From contig CAYUET010000033.1 of assembly GCA_964443875.1 (NCBI GenBank), positions 1-31,291 on the forward strand: a DNA stretch of 31,291 nucleotides, in the 5' to 3' direction. Shown piece by piece: positions 16,716 through 23,831 of the stretch. The notes under the pieces are model-generated. The model saw nothing but the letters and a program-made list of their open reading frames with translations. It had not been told where the DNA came from and ran no database searches. Within the stretch, counting starts at the first letter, position 1. Every line of letters starts with the position of its first letter. Both the position numbers and the translations under genes were made by a program. The stretch comes from CAYUET01 sp964443875 (GTDB lineage: Bacteria > Auribacterota > JAFGBW01).

Positions 16716-17744
16716 TTGGAATTAATAAAACAAAATGAATATCTGGATTTCCTCAGAGACATAAAGGAAAAAATCAGCTCCGCCAGGATAAAGGTGTCAA
16801 AAAGCGTCCATCGCGGGCAGATTCAGTTATATTGGGATATAGGAAAAACAATCATTGAAAGGCAGGAACAGCACGGTTGGGGTAAATCCATAGTTGAAAA
16901 ACTGGCAAAAGATTTAAGCGGAGAAAATAAATGCAATACCGGTTTTTCGCCACAGAATTTATGGTACATGCGCCAATTTTTCCTTGAATACAAAGATGCA
17001 ATAAATCTCCAACAGCTTGTTGGAGAAATCCCCTGGGGGCAAAATATAATCATCATGTCCAGGGTAAAGCGCCGCGAAGAACGTGAATATTACCTGAAAT
17101 CCTGCACAAAATTCGGCTGGAGCAGAAATGTATTATTGAATCAGATAAAGGCGGATGCTTATCATCTGGCCATAAAAAAACCAAGAAAAGACAACTTTGA
17201 GAAAGTGCTTCCTGAGCATCTTGCCGAACAGGCGGATGAAGCCATCAAAGATGTCTGTGTGCTAGATTTTCTGGGGATTACAAAGCCAGTTCTTGAGCGC
17301 GAACTTGAAAACAGACTGGTGCAGAAAATAAAAGAATTCATTCTCGAACTGGGCATTGGATTTGCCTTCATAGGAAATCAATACAAAGTCATACTGGATG
17401 GGGATGAATATTTTATTGATCTTTTATTCTTTAATCGGAAGTTGAAATGCCTTGTTGCGGTGGAATTAAAAACCGGGAAGTTTGAACCGGAATACGCCGG
17501 CAAGATGGATTTTTATCTTCACCTTTTGAATGAGCAGGCAAAAATGCCGGATGAGAATCCCCCTATTGGATTGATTCTTTGTGCGGATAAAAAAGATGTG
17601 TTGGTGGAATATGCGTTGAGAAGCGTAAAAAATCCCGTGGGCGTAACGGAATACCAGCTGACAAGCAAATTAACCAAAAAACTCAAAAATGCCCTCCCCG
17701 ATGTGAAGCTACTGAAAGAAAAAATTGAACAGGAGCTTGCATGA
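16716..17744 (+). CDS. DUF1016 / YhcG-type PD-(D/E)xK nuclease-domain protein
   Basis: The 342-aa product begins at TTG, with AGGGG about 10 bases upstream and a stop closely upstream in frame. The N-terminal half (about 10-150) is the helical DUF1016 N domain, with YWDIGKTIIERQ, GWGKSIVEKLAKDL, FSPQNLWYMRQFF and the IPWGQN motif. The C-terminal half (about 170-330) is a PD-(D/E)xK fold with FIDLLFF (Asp235) and VAVELKTG (Glu250, Lys252), followed by the family's FEPEYAGKMDFYL. These proteins are often found in defence islands near restriction-modification or mobile elements, and nuclease activity is inferred from the motif. A perfect palindrome (17006-17026) lies inside the coding sequence just before IPWG. 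The end overlaps the first cas3 relic. Confidence 0.9.
   Translation: MELIKQNEYLDFLRDIKEKISSARIKVSKSVHRGQIQLYWDIGKTIIERQEQHGWGKSIVEKLAKDLSGENKCNTGFSPQNLWYMRQFFLEYKDAINLQQLVGEIPWGQNIIIMSRVKRREEREYYLKSCTKFGWSRNVLLNQIKADAYHLAIKKPRKDNFEKVLPEHLAEQADEAIKDVCVLDFLGITKPVLERELENRLVQKIKEFILELGIGFAFIGNQYKVILDGDEYFIDLLFFNRKLKCLVAVELKTGKFEPEYAGKMDFYLHLLNEQAKMPDENPPIGLILCADKKDVLVEYALRSVKNPVGVTEYQLTSKLTKKLKNALPDVKLLKEKIEQELA
17006..17026 (+). repeat. perfect palindrome inside the DUF1016 coding sequence
   Basis: TCTCCAACA and TGTTGGAGA flank the loop GCT. The middle base (17016) is the first base of codon 101, six codons before the Trp of IPWG. The relic hairpin at 17968-17990 is centred on the aligned codon although the arm sequences differ. 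Confidence 0.75.
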
Positions 17745-17812
17745 TGCGGGATAACCTTTACTATCAATACTGGGGAAAGGCGGACGGGGAGAAAAATGTT
17801 GAGATTCCTTGT

Positions 17813-17850
17813 CTGAATCACAGATTGAACGGATTAAATGATGACATTCC
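17813..17850 (+). repeat. dispersed ~40-bp repeat, copy 2
   Basis: It shares CTGAATCACAGATT and the following CGGATTAA and ATGACA blocks with the copies at 16126 and 17855, with substitutions in the last third. It lies at the point where cas3 relic 1 loses similarity. Confidence 0.7.
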
Positions 17851-17854
17851 GTAT

Positions 17855-17895
17855 CAGAATCACAGATTCAACGGATTAAGGGATGACACAGATTT
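17855..17895 (+). repeat. dispersed ~40-bp repeat, copy 3
   Basis: It follows copy 2 almost directly, with CAGAATCACAGATTCAACGG then ATTAAGGGATGACACAGATTT, and is the closest match to copy 1 in its second half. Confidence 0.75.
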
Positions 17896-17967
17896 CAAGA
17901 TATTCGGAGAAATTGCGCTGTCTGAAAAATCAGAGGAAGTTGCATCTGCCGGTAAAATGCCGGACAA

Positions 17968-17990
17968 TTGTGCAAGAGGCTCTTGCACAA
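17968..17990 (+). repeat. perfect hairpin within a DUF1016-like coding remnant
   Basis: TTGTGCAAGA and TCTTGCACAA flank the loop GGC. In the frame that runs on into the small ORF at 18003, this stretch reads IVQEALAQIPW, the same site as LQQLVGEIPW in the intact DUF1016 protein at residues 98-107. The fragment therefore appears to come from a second, lost DUF1016 gene. Confidence 0.6.
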
Positions 17991-18002
17991 ATTCCATGGC
18001 GG

Positions 18003-18071
18003 ATGTTTAAAGGCATTTTACCGACAGTCGAGGAAATTGAAATAGAACTGGAAGACAGGAAGGGAGTTTAG
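18003..18071 (+). CDS. small ORF with KGILPTVEEIEIELEDR motif, copy 2
   Basis: A 22-residue frame, MFKGILPTVEEIEIELEDRK and two further residues, parallel to copy 1 at 16613. It is in frame with the DUF1016-like remnant upstream, so the ATG may be internal to a longer degraded frame. It ends one base before the ATG of the 68-aa gene. No clear ribosome site. Function unknown; the duplication itself is the main evidence that it is more than chance. Confidence 0.4.
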   Translation: MFKGILPTVEEIEIELEDRKGV

Positions 18072-18072
18072 C

Positions 18073-18279
18073 ATGGACGAAAATAAAATCAGTAAAAAAG
18101 ACCGCCCGCCCTTTACCTGCATCCATCTGTCTGATGACTTCTCAATAATGCCCAAATGGGAAAAAGACGAAAACGGGAAATGGGTCCTGCCGGAAGCGAT
18201 TAAGCGGATGGTGCGTGAATATCAGCAAATGGAGAAGGAAAAGAAGAATCACAATTCCTTGCCGGAGGGGAAGAAATGA
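18073..18279 (+). CDS. hypothetical 68-aa charged protein
   Basis: The product is small and hydrophilic, with a Pro/Phe-containing N-terminal part (DRPPFTCIHLSDDFSIMPKW), then a Lys/Glu-rich helix-forming end. An AGGGAG purine run lies just upstream of the ATG at a normal distance, and the stop overlaps the next ATG as ATGA, which supports real translation. It occupies the same place relative to cas3 relic 2 as the DUF1016 gene does relative to relic 1. No family is recognised; a small antitoxin- or regulator-like protein is possible but not shown. Confidence 0.55.
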   Translation: MDENKISKKDRPPFTCIHLSDDFSIMPKWEKDENGKWVLPEAIKRMVREYQQMEKEKKNHNSLPEGKK

Positions 18280-18389
18280 ACGGGGACAAATTATATTACC
18301 AGTACTGGGGCAAGGCGGACGGGGAAGGGAATTATCACCTTCTGCCGTATCACTGCCTGGATGTGGCTGCCGTGGGGGAGGGCTTATGA
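18276..18389 (+). pseudogene. relic of a cas3 5' end (copy 2) abutting the intact cas3
   Basis: The 37-residue frame contains LYYQYWGKADGE followed by NYHLLPYHCLDVAAVGEG, a textbook type I-E Cas3 N-terminus in which the His of YHCLDVAAVG is the first HD-domain ligand. It then stops at a TGA that overlaps the ATG of the full cas3, which begins again with the equivalent segment (YFWAKTDADEKPG, THMNNVGAVA). The relic is G+C-rich, the new gene A+T-rich. This looks like a recombination junction where a foreign cas3 replaced most of the old one. The relic's end supplies the GGGGAGGG ribosome site of the new gene. Confidence 0.8.
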
Positions 18390-20959
18390 TAAACAGCAAT
18401 CAATATTTTTGGGCAAAAACTGATGCCGATGAAAAACCGGGAATTTCCGTCCAGACTCACATGAACAATGTCGGGGCTGTTGCTTTATATTTGACGAAAA
18501 TTAAATTGAAATATTTTGAATCCTTAGGTCTTAACCAAAGTTCCATAGCTTCACTTTCTGCCCTACATGACATAGGAAAAATTTCTCAAGGATTTCAAAG
18601 CAAATGTGAAGCTTGGTTAAAAGAGTCTGGGTTTTATGAAGAATCACGAAGATTTGCCTGGGGAAATTTTGAACAAGATCATTCAAGAGTTTCTCAATTT
18701 ACATTACAAAATATATTTCAAAAATTGGGAATCCCGAGAAGCAGCGCCATTTTATGGGCTGCCTTGGCAGGGGCGCATCATGGGAGGACTCATGATCCAG
18801 GGGAGCGTGGTATTCAAGCAAACAATAAAATTCCCAATGATATTTGGGAAACAATAAGAGAAGAAGTATCAAATAAAATCATTGGAGAAATAGGAAATCT
18901 TCCAAAAAATTATATTCATGATGATGACTCATTTATTTGGATAATTGCGGGTCTTATTTCGGTAGCTGACTGGATAGGTTCCGATGAAAATTATTTTTCC
19001 AATAAAAATGAACAAAGCTATCCTGAAAGCTTAAAAGTAGCGGAACAAGCAGTTCAGCAAATTGGATTTCTTAAAAATCAGATCATAGATCAGCTTAATT
19101 TTTCAAAAATTTTTAAAAATTCTGATGGAATTTCCTTTCAGGCCAATCCGCTTCAGGCTTTAGCTGAGCATACAATTACTCAGCCAGGGTTATATATCAT
19201 TGAAGCCCCAATGGGACTTGGAAAAACTGAAGCCGCATTGATTGCTGCCTATCAATTGATGAAAACAGGGCAGGCCGATGGAATTTATTTTGCGTTGCCA
19301 ACACAAACCACCAGTAATCGAATATATCTTAGAGTTAAAGATTTCATTCAGCAAACTGTGGAAAATTATTCAGATATAGAACTCATTCATTCTAATTCAT
19401 GGCTACAGGATAATGTTAAACAACCAGAAATTGTCATCAAAGAAAACGAGCCGGATGATATCAATGCCAGTTCCGGAAGAAACTGGTTTGGTTCTTCTAA
19501 AAGGGCTTTATTGGCTTCATTCGGAGTTGGGACAATTGATCAGGCATTACTAGCAATTGTTGCATCCAAACATTTTTTTGTCAGACGCTATGCCTTATCC
19601 GGAAAAGTTATCATCATTGATGAGGTTCATTCTTATGATATGTACACAGGAACCCTGATTGATTTGTTATGCAAGGAACTTATAAAATTGGGAAGTACGG
19701 TGATTATTCTTTCAGCAACCTTAACGGAGAAAAGGAAGATGGAAATTTTAGAAAGTAATCTTCCAGAAAAGGATGCCACGATGGAGAAGAATGAATATAA
19801 GCCGACAATAACTTATAAAGTTAATGATTTCTGCAAGGTCGCAGAATCCGACTCTGTGCCTGATAAAGAAGTAATAATTAAATTTGTGGAACAAAAGGCT
19901 GCCATTGTGGAAGTTCTAAAGCTTGCAGAACTTGGTGCCTCAGTCTTATGGATTTGCGACACAATTGAATCAGCCCAGAATGCCTATTGTTTAGCGAAAT
20001 CACTTAACAGGCATCAAATTGAATTAGGCTTGCTTCATTCCCGGTTTACTTATTCTCAAAGGGAGGAAAAAGAAAAATACTGGATGGACAAATTGGGAAA
20101 AGATGGTTCCAAAAGAACTCCAAGTATTTTATTTTCAACCCAGGTTGTAGAACAAAGTGTTGATCTGGATGCTGATCTGATTGTTTCTGAACTGGCTCCT
20201 ACAGATATGCTCCTCCAAAGAATAGGCAGATTGTGGAGACATGAAAGGAAAAATCGTCCGTTAAATCGGCCAGAGTTCTGGATTTTGAAAGAAAATGGAA
20301 CAGTGGAAGATTTCAAGAAAGCTTCTAAGAAAAAAATAAAAGAAATGCTTGGTTCAAAGGCTTCTGTTTATGCCCCATATATATTGCTGCGAACCTTTGA
20401 AGTATTTCAGGACAAAAAATCTATTTCAATTCCTGGGGAAATTAAATCTCTTTTAGAGGTAACCTATGAAGATCAAAATGATCTGTCAAAAGGCATGGAT
20501 GCCTGGTTACAGGATATTGAAGGGAAAAAAATCACCTTGAGACAAACGGCTCTAGGTAATTCGAATATTTGGGGTCTCCCGGCATTGAATGACGAAGAAG
20601 GTATTCAGACCAGGGTGTCAGATTATGAAACTGTTTCTTTTATTTTGATTCATGAACGAGATGGCAATAAGTACAAATTTTTCAATGATGATTTTCACCA
20701 AATTAAAAGCAAAGAATATAAAATCGAAATTGCCAGAAGTATTCAGAAGAATTTGATCAAATTACCAGCCTATGTTTTTTCAGGCTATGAAACAAATACG
20801 GCAATATCAAAATATATAAAAGACTCCTGGCACATGGGAATTGTGGACATGAACGGGATGATTCGATCTTCAGATATCAATTTAGATTATCGTTTAAAAT
20901 ATACCGATGAATTCGGATTGCAAATTTTGAAAGGAGGGAAAAAGAATGAATCTTGTTGA
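18386..20959 (+). CDS. cas3: Cas3 helicase-nuclease, type I-E
   Basis: The 857-aa product has both Cas3 activities. HD nuclease ligands are visible at His25 (THMNNVG), His61-Asp62 (LHDIGK), His131-His132 (AGAHHG) and Asp195 (VADWIGSD). The SF2 helicase has Walker A MGLGKTE (276-282), the Ia-like ALPTQTTSNR, DEVH box (412-415), SAT (443-445) and motif VI QRIGRLWRH (611-619), then the C-terminal domain. It is recruited by the DNA-bound Cascade complex to nick and degrade target DNA. I chose the ATG at 18386 because a longer frame from 18215 reads through the older relic in another frame, the homology begins at NSNQYFWAKT, and GGGGAGGG sits at the right distance. Its end overlaps cse1 by 14 bases. 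Confidence 0.96.
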   Translation: MINSNQYFWAKTDADEKPGISVQTHMNNVGAVALYLTKIKLKYFESLGLNQSSIASLSALHDIGKISQGFQSKCEAWLKESGFYEESRRFAWGNFEQDHSRVSQFTLQNIFQKLGIPRSSAILWAALAGAHHGRTHDPGERGIQANNKIPNDIWETIREEVSNKIIGEIGNLPKNYIHDDDSFIWIIAGLISVADWIGSDENYFSNKNEQSYPESLKVAEQAVQQIGFLKNQIIDQLNFSKIFKNSDGISFQANPLQALAEHTITQPGLYIIEAPMGLGKTEAALIAAYQLMKTGQADGIYFALPTQTTSNRIYLRVKDFIQQTVENYSDIELIHSNSWLQDNVKQPEIVIKENEPDDINASSGRNWFGSSKRALLASFGVGTIDQALLAIVASKHFFVRRYALSGKVIIIDEVHSYDMYTGTLIDLLCKELIKLGSTVIILSATLTEKRKMEILESNLPEKDATMEKNEYKPTITYKVNDFCKVAESDSVPDKEVIIKFVEQKAAIVEVLKLAELGASVLWICDTIESAQNAYCLAKSLNRHQIELGLLHSRFTYSQREEKEKYWMDKLGKDGSKRTPSILFSTQVVEQSVDLDADLIVSELAPTDMLLQRIGRLWRHERKNRPLNRPEFWILKENGTVEDFKKASKKKIKEMLGSKASVYAPYILLRTFEVFQDKKSISIPGEIKSLLEVTYEDQNDLSKGMDAWLQDIEGKKITLRQTALGNSNIWGLPALNDEEGIQTRVSDYETVSFILIHERDGNKYKFFNDDFHQIKSKEYKIEIARSIQKNLIKLPAYVFSGYETNTAISKYIKDSWHMGIVDMNGMIRSSDINLDYRLKYTDEFGLQILKGGKKNESC

Positions 20960-22622
20960 CGAAGGCTGGATTCCTGTTGTGACCTATGAAGGTAAACCTT
21001 ACACGGCAAGCCTTATGGAGATCTTCACAAAGGGAAATGAATATGCGGATTTGTCTGTAAGACCGCATGAGAGGATTTCTCTTATGAGACTTCTGATTTG
21101 CATAGCTCAGGCTGCTTTGGATGGGCCAAAAGATGCGGATGAATGGGATGAGGCTCCGAAAAATCTGGCAATTGCGGCTGAAAAGTATTTAACGGACAAA
21201 AAAGATTTATTTAACCTTTTTGATTCTGAAAAACCTTTTCTGCAGATTGCGAAGTTAGAAAAAATAAAGAAAGAACAGAAACCAAAAGAAAATCCCAAGA
21301 CAAAAACCAATAAACACAAAGATGAAGTGCTGGAAGAAAATGAGAAAACAACATCCGTTTCAAAACTAGATATAACTTTATCTTCTGGAAGCAATTCAAC
21401 CATTTTTGATCATGATGCTCTGGATGATGAAAATAGAATATTTTCTTTAAGTCATCTTCCTATCGCTCTTATAACTTATCTAAATTTTTCAGCAAGTGGA
21501 AGAATTGGTGTCGCAAAATGGAACAGTATTGAGACCTTGGGCAATGGAAGCAGTTTTCCTGGGCTCTGTATTGATGGCAATATGATTCATTCTTTTATCA
21601 GAAAGGAATCAATATATTTAAGCATTTGTTACAATCTTTTAACAAAAAAATCGGTTGAAAGACATTTTGGTAAAAGTATCGAATGGGGTGTTCCGGTTTG
21701 GGAAAAAATGCCAGAATCAAATGAAAAATCTGAGGCAGTAACCAATGCCACAGAAACATATCTGGGAAGATTGGTCCCCTTATCAAGAGCTATAAAGATT
21801 TCTAACGACCAGAAAAATATTATTTTGGCAAATGGTCTAAAATTTTCAATGTCAAAGGAAAATATTTATGAAACTACGGTCACCGTAAAAGCAGACGGTA
21901 GAAAAAGAAAACCTTTAAAAGTTAGTGACAGAGCAATCTGGAGGGAATTGCATTCAATTACAATTAAAAATTATTCTGAAAAACAAAATACTTGTGGACC
22001 TAAAGCCTTGGAGAATGTTGGAAATTCTGATTTTGATCTTTGGTGCGGGGGCGTCCTCTGGTCGAATAAGGGCGGATATTTAAATCTTGTCGAATCTGTA
22101 TATCATATTCCTGCTAATATGGTTTTAAATGTCGTTTCTGATGATCAATCTGGAAGTCAAAAAAATGACGTATATCGTTCTTACGAAAATGAAATTGATG
22201 TCGCTGAAAAAATGAACAAAAGAATCAATAAGGCGATAGAGATATATAGAAAAAATATTGATGGATACTGGGCCACTCGATCTGATCCCAAACACAATAG
22301 GGATGCGTGGAAAGTAAAAAATAGCCTCCATTCAAAAGCCACCCGCCATTACTGGACATTATTGGAAAAACAAAGATATCTGCTGATGAATCATGTCTCT
22401 TCCATCGGAACAACAACAGGCGAACAGGTCGATCAAACTCGAAAAGTATGGCATGCCGCAATTTTTAAAGCCGCTAATGAGTCATATTCCATCGCCTGTG
22501 GACAGGAAACGCCGCGTCAAATAAGAGCATATGCATTGGGTTTGAAAGCCTTATGTTCTAAACCAAAAAATGATGATGACCGTGATTCAGAACAGGATAA
22601 TGAAGAAGGAGAAGAAGCATGA
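20946..22622 (+). CDS. casA: Cas8e/Cse1 (CasA), large subunit of type I-E Cascade
   Basis: The 558-aa product begins NLVDEGWIPVVTYEG, the standard Cse1 opening, and contains LSSGSNSTIFDHD (145-157), the Cse1 family motif near the PAM-contacting loop. The C-terminal helical bundle includes ATRHYWTLLEKQ and ETPRQIRAYALG. Cse1 recognises the PAM and helps recruit Cas3. Between about residues 104 and 134 there is a strongly charged Lys/Glu insertion that may be a flexible loop. The start overlaps cas3, with AGGAGGG at a good distance, and the end overlaps cse2 by four bases, indicating one translationally coupled operon. Confidence 0.95.
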   Translation: MNLVDEGWIPVVTYEGKPYTASLMEIFTKGNEYADLSVRPHERISLMRLLICIAQAALDGPKDADEWDEAPKNLAIAAEKYLTDKKDLFNLFDSEKPFLQIAKLEKIKKEQKPKENPKTKTNKHKDEVLEENEKTTSVSKLDITLSSGSNSTIFDHDALDDENRIFSLSHLPIALITYLNFSASGRIGVAKWNSIETLGNGSSFPGLCIDGNMIHSFIRKESIYLSICYNLLTKKSVERHFGKSIEWGVPVWEKMPESNEKSEAVTNATETYLGRLVPLSRAIKISNDQKNIILANGLKFSMSKENIYETTVTVKADGRKRKPLKVSDRAIWRELHSITIKNYSEKQNTCGPKALENVGNSDFDLWCGGVLWSNKGGYLNLVESVYHIPANMVLNVVSDDQSGSQKNDVYRSYENEIDVAEKMNKRINKAIEIYRKNIDGYWATRSDPKHNRDAWKVKNSLHSKATRHYWTLLEKQRYLLMNHVSSIGTTTGEQVDQTRKVWHAAIFKAANESYSIACGQETPRQIRAYALGLKALCSKPKNDDDRDSEQDNEEGEEA

Positions 22623-23161
22623 ATAATACTGAACCAAAAAAGGAAAATATCGGAGACATTTTTATAAATTATTTAACCCGTCATAAAAATGATCGTGGAA
22701 TAATGTCCGCCTTAAAATGCGGTTTGCGACCTGCATTAAAACATAGAGCATGGCCGTTTATTTCCAAATTTGGCGGAATTGCAAACGACACCGATTCGGA
22801 ACATATAAAACATAAAGCAGAAGTAGTTCGAACTGTCGCGGGGATTTTTGCTTCACATCCTGAATGCGCGGATAAGAATAATTTTGGTCATGCCTGTCAA
22901 CAACTAATGGATAAGGATGAACTTAAGGAATTACATGACCCCAAGAAAGTGGGTCCAGTATCCAGGCGGTTCCAATATTTACTTGCATCAGAAAAGGCTG
23001 AGATTTGTGAACGCGTAGTCAGATTTATAAACAGACTTAAAACAAAAGGAATTTCAGTTAATTATTCTGGATTGTTTTGGGATCTTCTGAAATGGGATGA
23101 TAATGTCAAAGCTAATTGGGCAAAATCATTCTGGAAAATTCCAGAGGAGATTGAGCAATGA
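22619..23161 (+). CDS. casB: Cse2 (CasB), small subunit of type I-E Cascade
   Basis: The 180-aa product has the Cse2 pattern: NDRGIMSALKCGLRPAL near the start, then SRRFQYLLASEKAEICERVVRFINRLK and a C-terminal NYSGLFWDLLKWDDNVKANWAKSFW. Two copies bind the belly of Cascade and stabilise the R-loop. It starts in an ATGA overlap with cse1, with AAGGAG ahead, and ends in an ATGA overlap with cas6e. Confidence 0.95.
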   Translation: MNNTEPKKENIGDIFINYLTRHKNDRGIMSALKCGLRPALKHRAWPFISKFGGIANDTDSEHIKHKAEVVRTVAGIFASHPECADKNNFGHACQQLMDKDELKELHDPKKVGPVSRRFQYLLASEKAEICERVVRFINRLKTKGISVNYSGLFWDLLKWDDNVKANWAKSFWKIPEEIEQ

Positions 23162-23802
23162 AATTTATTACTCAATTTATTCTTGATAAGAAAGTATCTG
23201 CCCAAAGAAGATTATTTAATCTTTATGACTGGCACGGATTTATCTGGAAATTTTTTCCTGATCAATCAAGAATCAAGGATGATTCGGAAAGCAAAGTATT
23301 TCTTCATCGGATAGAACATTCAGAATATAAGGATAAGATCATTATTTTGTCCAAAATTCCACCGATTAGGGATGAATCAATTCCCTTGCAGGAGTGGAAA
23401 ATAAAAGAAATTCCTGCAAAATATTTTGAATACAATACGTTTCTTTTTAAGGTTTATACCAATCCAACCCGTTCTACCAAAAAAAATCCCGATGGAACCA
23501 AGCGCGAAAAAAAGCACGGCAGACACGAAGCGATTTTTAAGCCGGATGAATTAAAAACATGGATTGATAATAAGGCAAAGGATTCTGGTTTTCATATTTT
23601 AGATGAGCCCCCTCTTGAGATTTCACCGCCATTTTCTCATTACATGGCCAAAAATGATGATGAGGGAACAATATTTGGCGTTGAATTTAAAGGGGCTTTA
23701 AATGTTTTTGATAAGGATAAATTTTTAAAAGCCTTAAGAAAAGGCATTGGTCGTGCCCGTGGTTTTGGATTCGGAATGCTTGTTCTTCAACCTATCGGAT
23801 AA
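23158..23802 (+). CDS. casE: Cas6e (Cse3/CasE) crRNA-processing endoribonuclease
   Basis: The 214-aa product opens with a ferredoxin-like strand (KFITQFILD), carries His26 in LYDWHGFIWKFF at the place of the catalytic His of Cas6e, and ends with the glycine-rich GIGRARGFGFGMLVLQP that packs on the RNA. It should cut the array transcript at the base of the CCCCGC/GCGGGG stem, leaving an 8-nt ATGAACCG handle, and stay bound to the crRNA 3' hairpin. The gene sits between cse2 and cas7, whereas most I-E operons place it after cas5. GAGGAG precedes the ATG. Confidence 0.94.
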   Translation: MKFITQFILDKKVSAQRRLFNLYDWHGFIWKFFPDQSRIKDDSESKVFLHRIEHSEYKDKIIILSKIPPIRDESIPLQEWKIKEIPAKYFEYNTFLFKVYTNPTRSTKKNPDGTKREKKHGRHEAIFKPDELKTWIDNKAKDSGFHILDEPPLEISPPFSHYMAKNDDEGTIFGVEFKGALNVFDKDKFLKALRKGIGRARGFGFGMLVLQPIG

Positions 23803-23831
23803 TTTAAAAATAATTAAAGGAGTATAACATT

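Larger units (their letters stand above)
17741..18010 (+). pseudogene. relic of a cas3 5' end (copy 1), interrupted by dispersed repeats
   Basis: The frame begins with ATG overlapping the DUF1016 stop and encodes DNLYYQYWGKADGE, nearly the same as the second relic at 18276 (DKLYYQYWGKADGE). That peptide matches the N-terminus of type I-E Cas3, just before the first HD-domain His. At about 17800 the similarity stops: the sequence runs into two copies of the dispersed repeat and then a hairpin, and the frame stays open only by chance to 18010 (89 residues in total). No HD or helicase motif is left. The base composition of the relic part is richer in G+C than the intact cas3. Confidence 0.7.

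Noticed and set aside
18215..18385. Longer cas3 start giving 57 extra N-terminal residues
   Set aside because: The extra residues are Arg/Gly-rich out-of-frame readings of the 68-aa gene and cas3 relic 2; Cas3 homology and the ribosome site both begin at the ATG at 18386.
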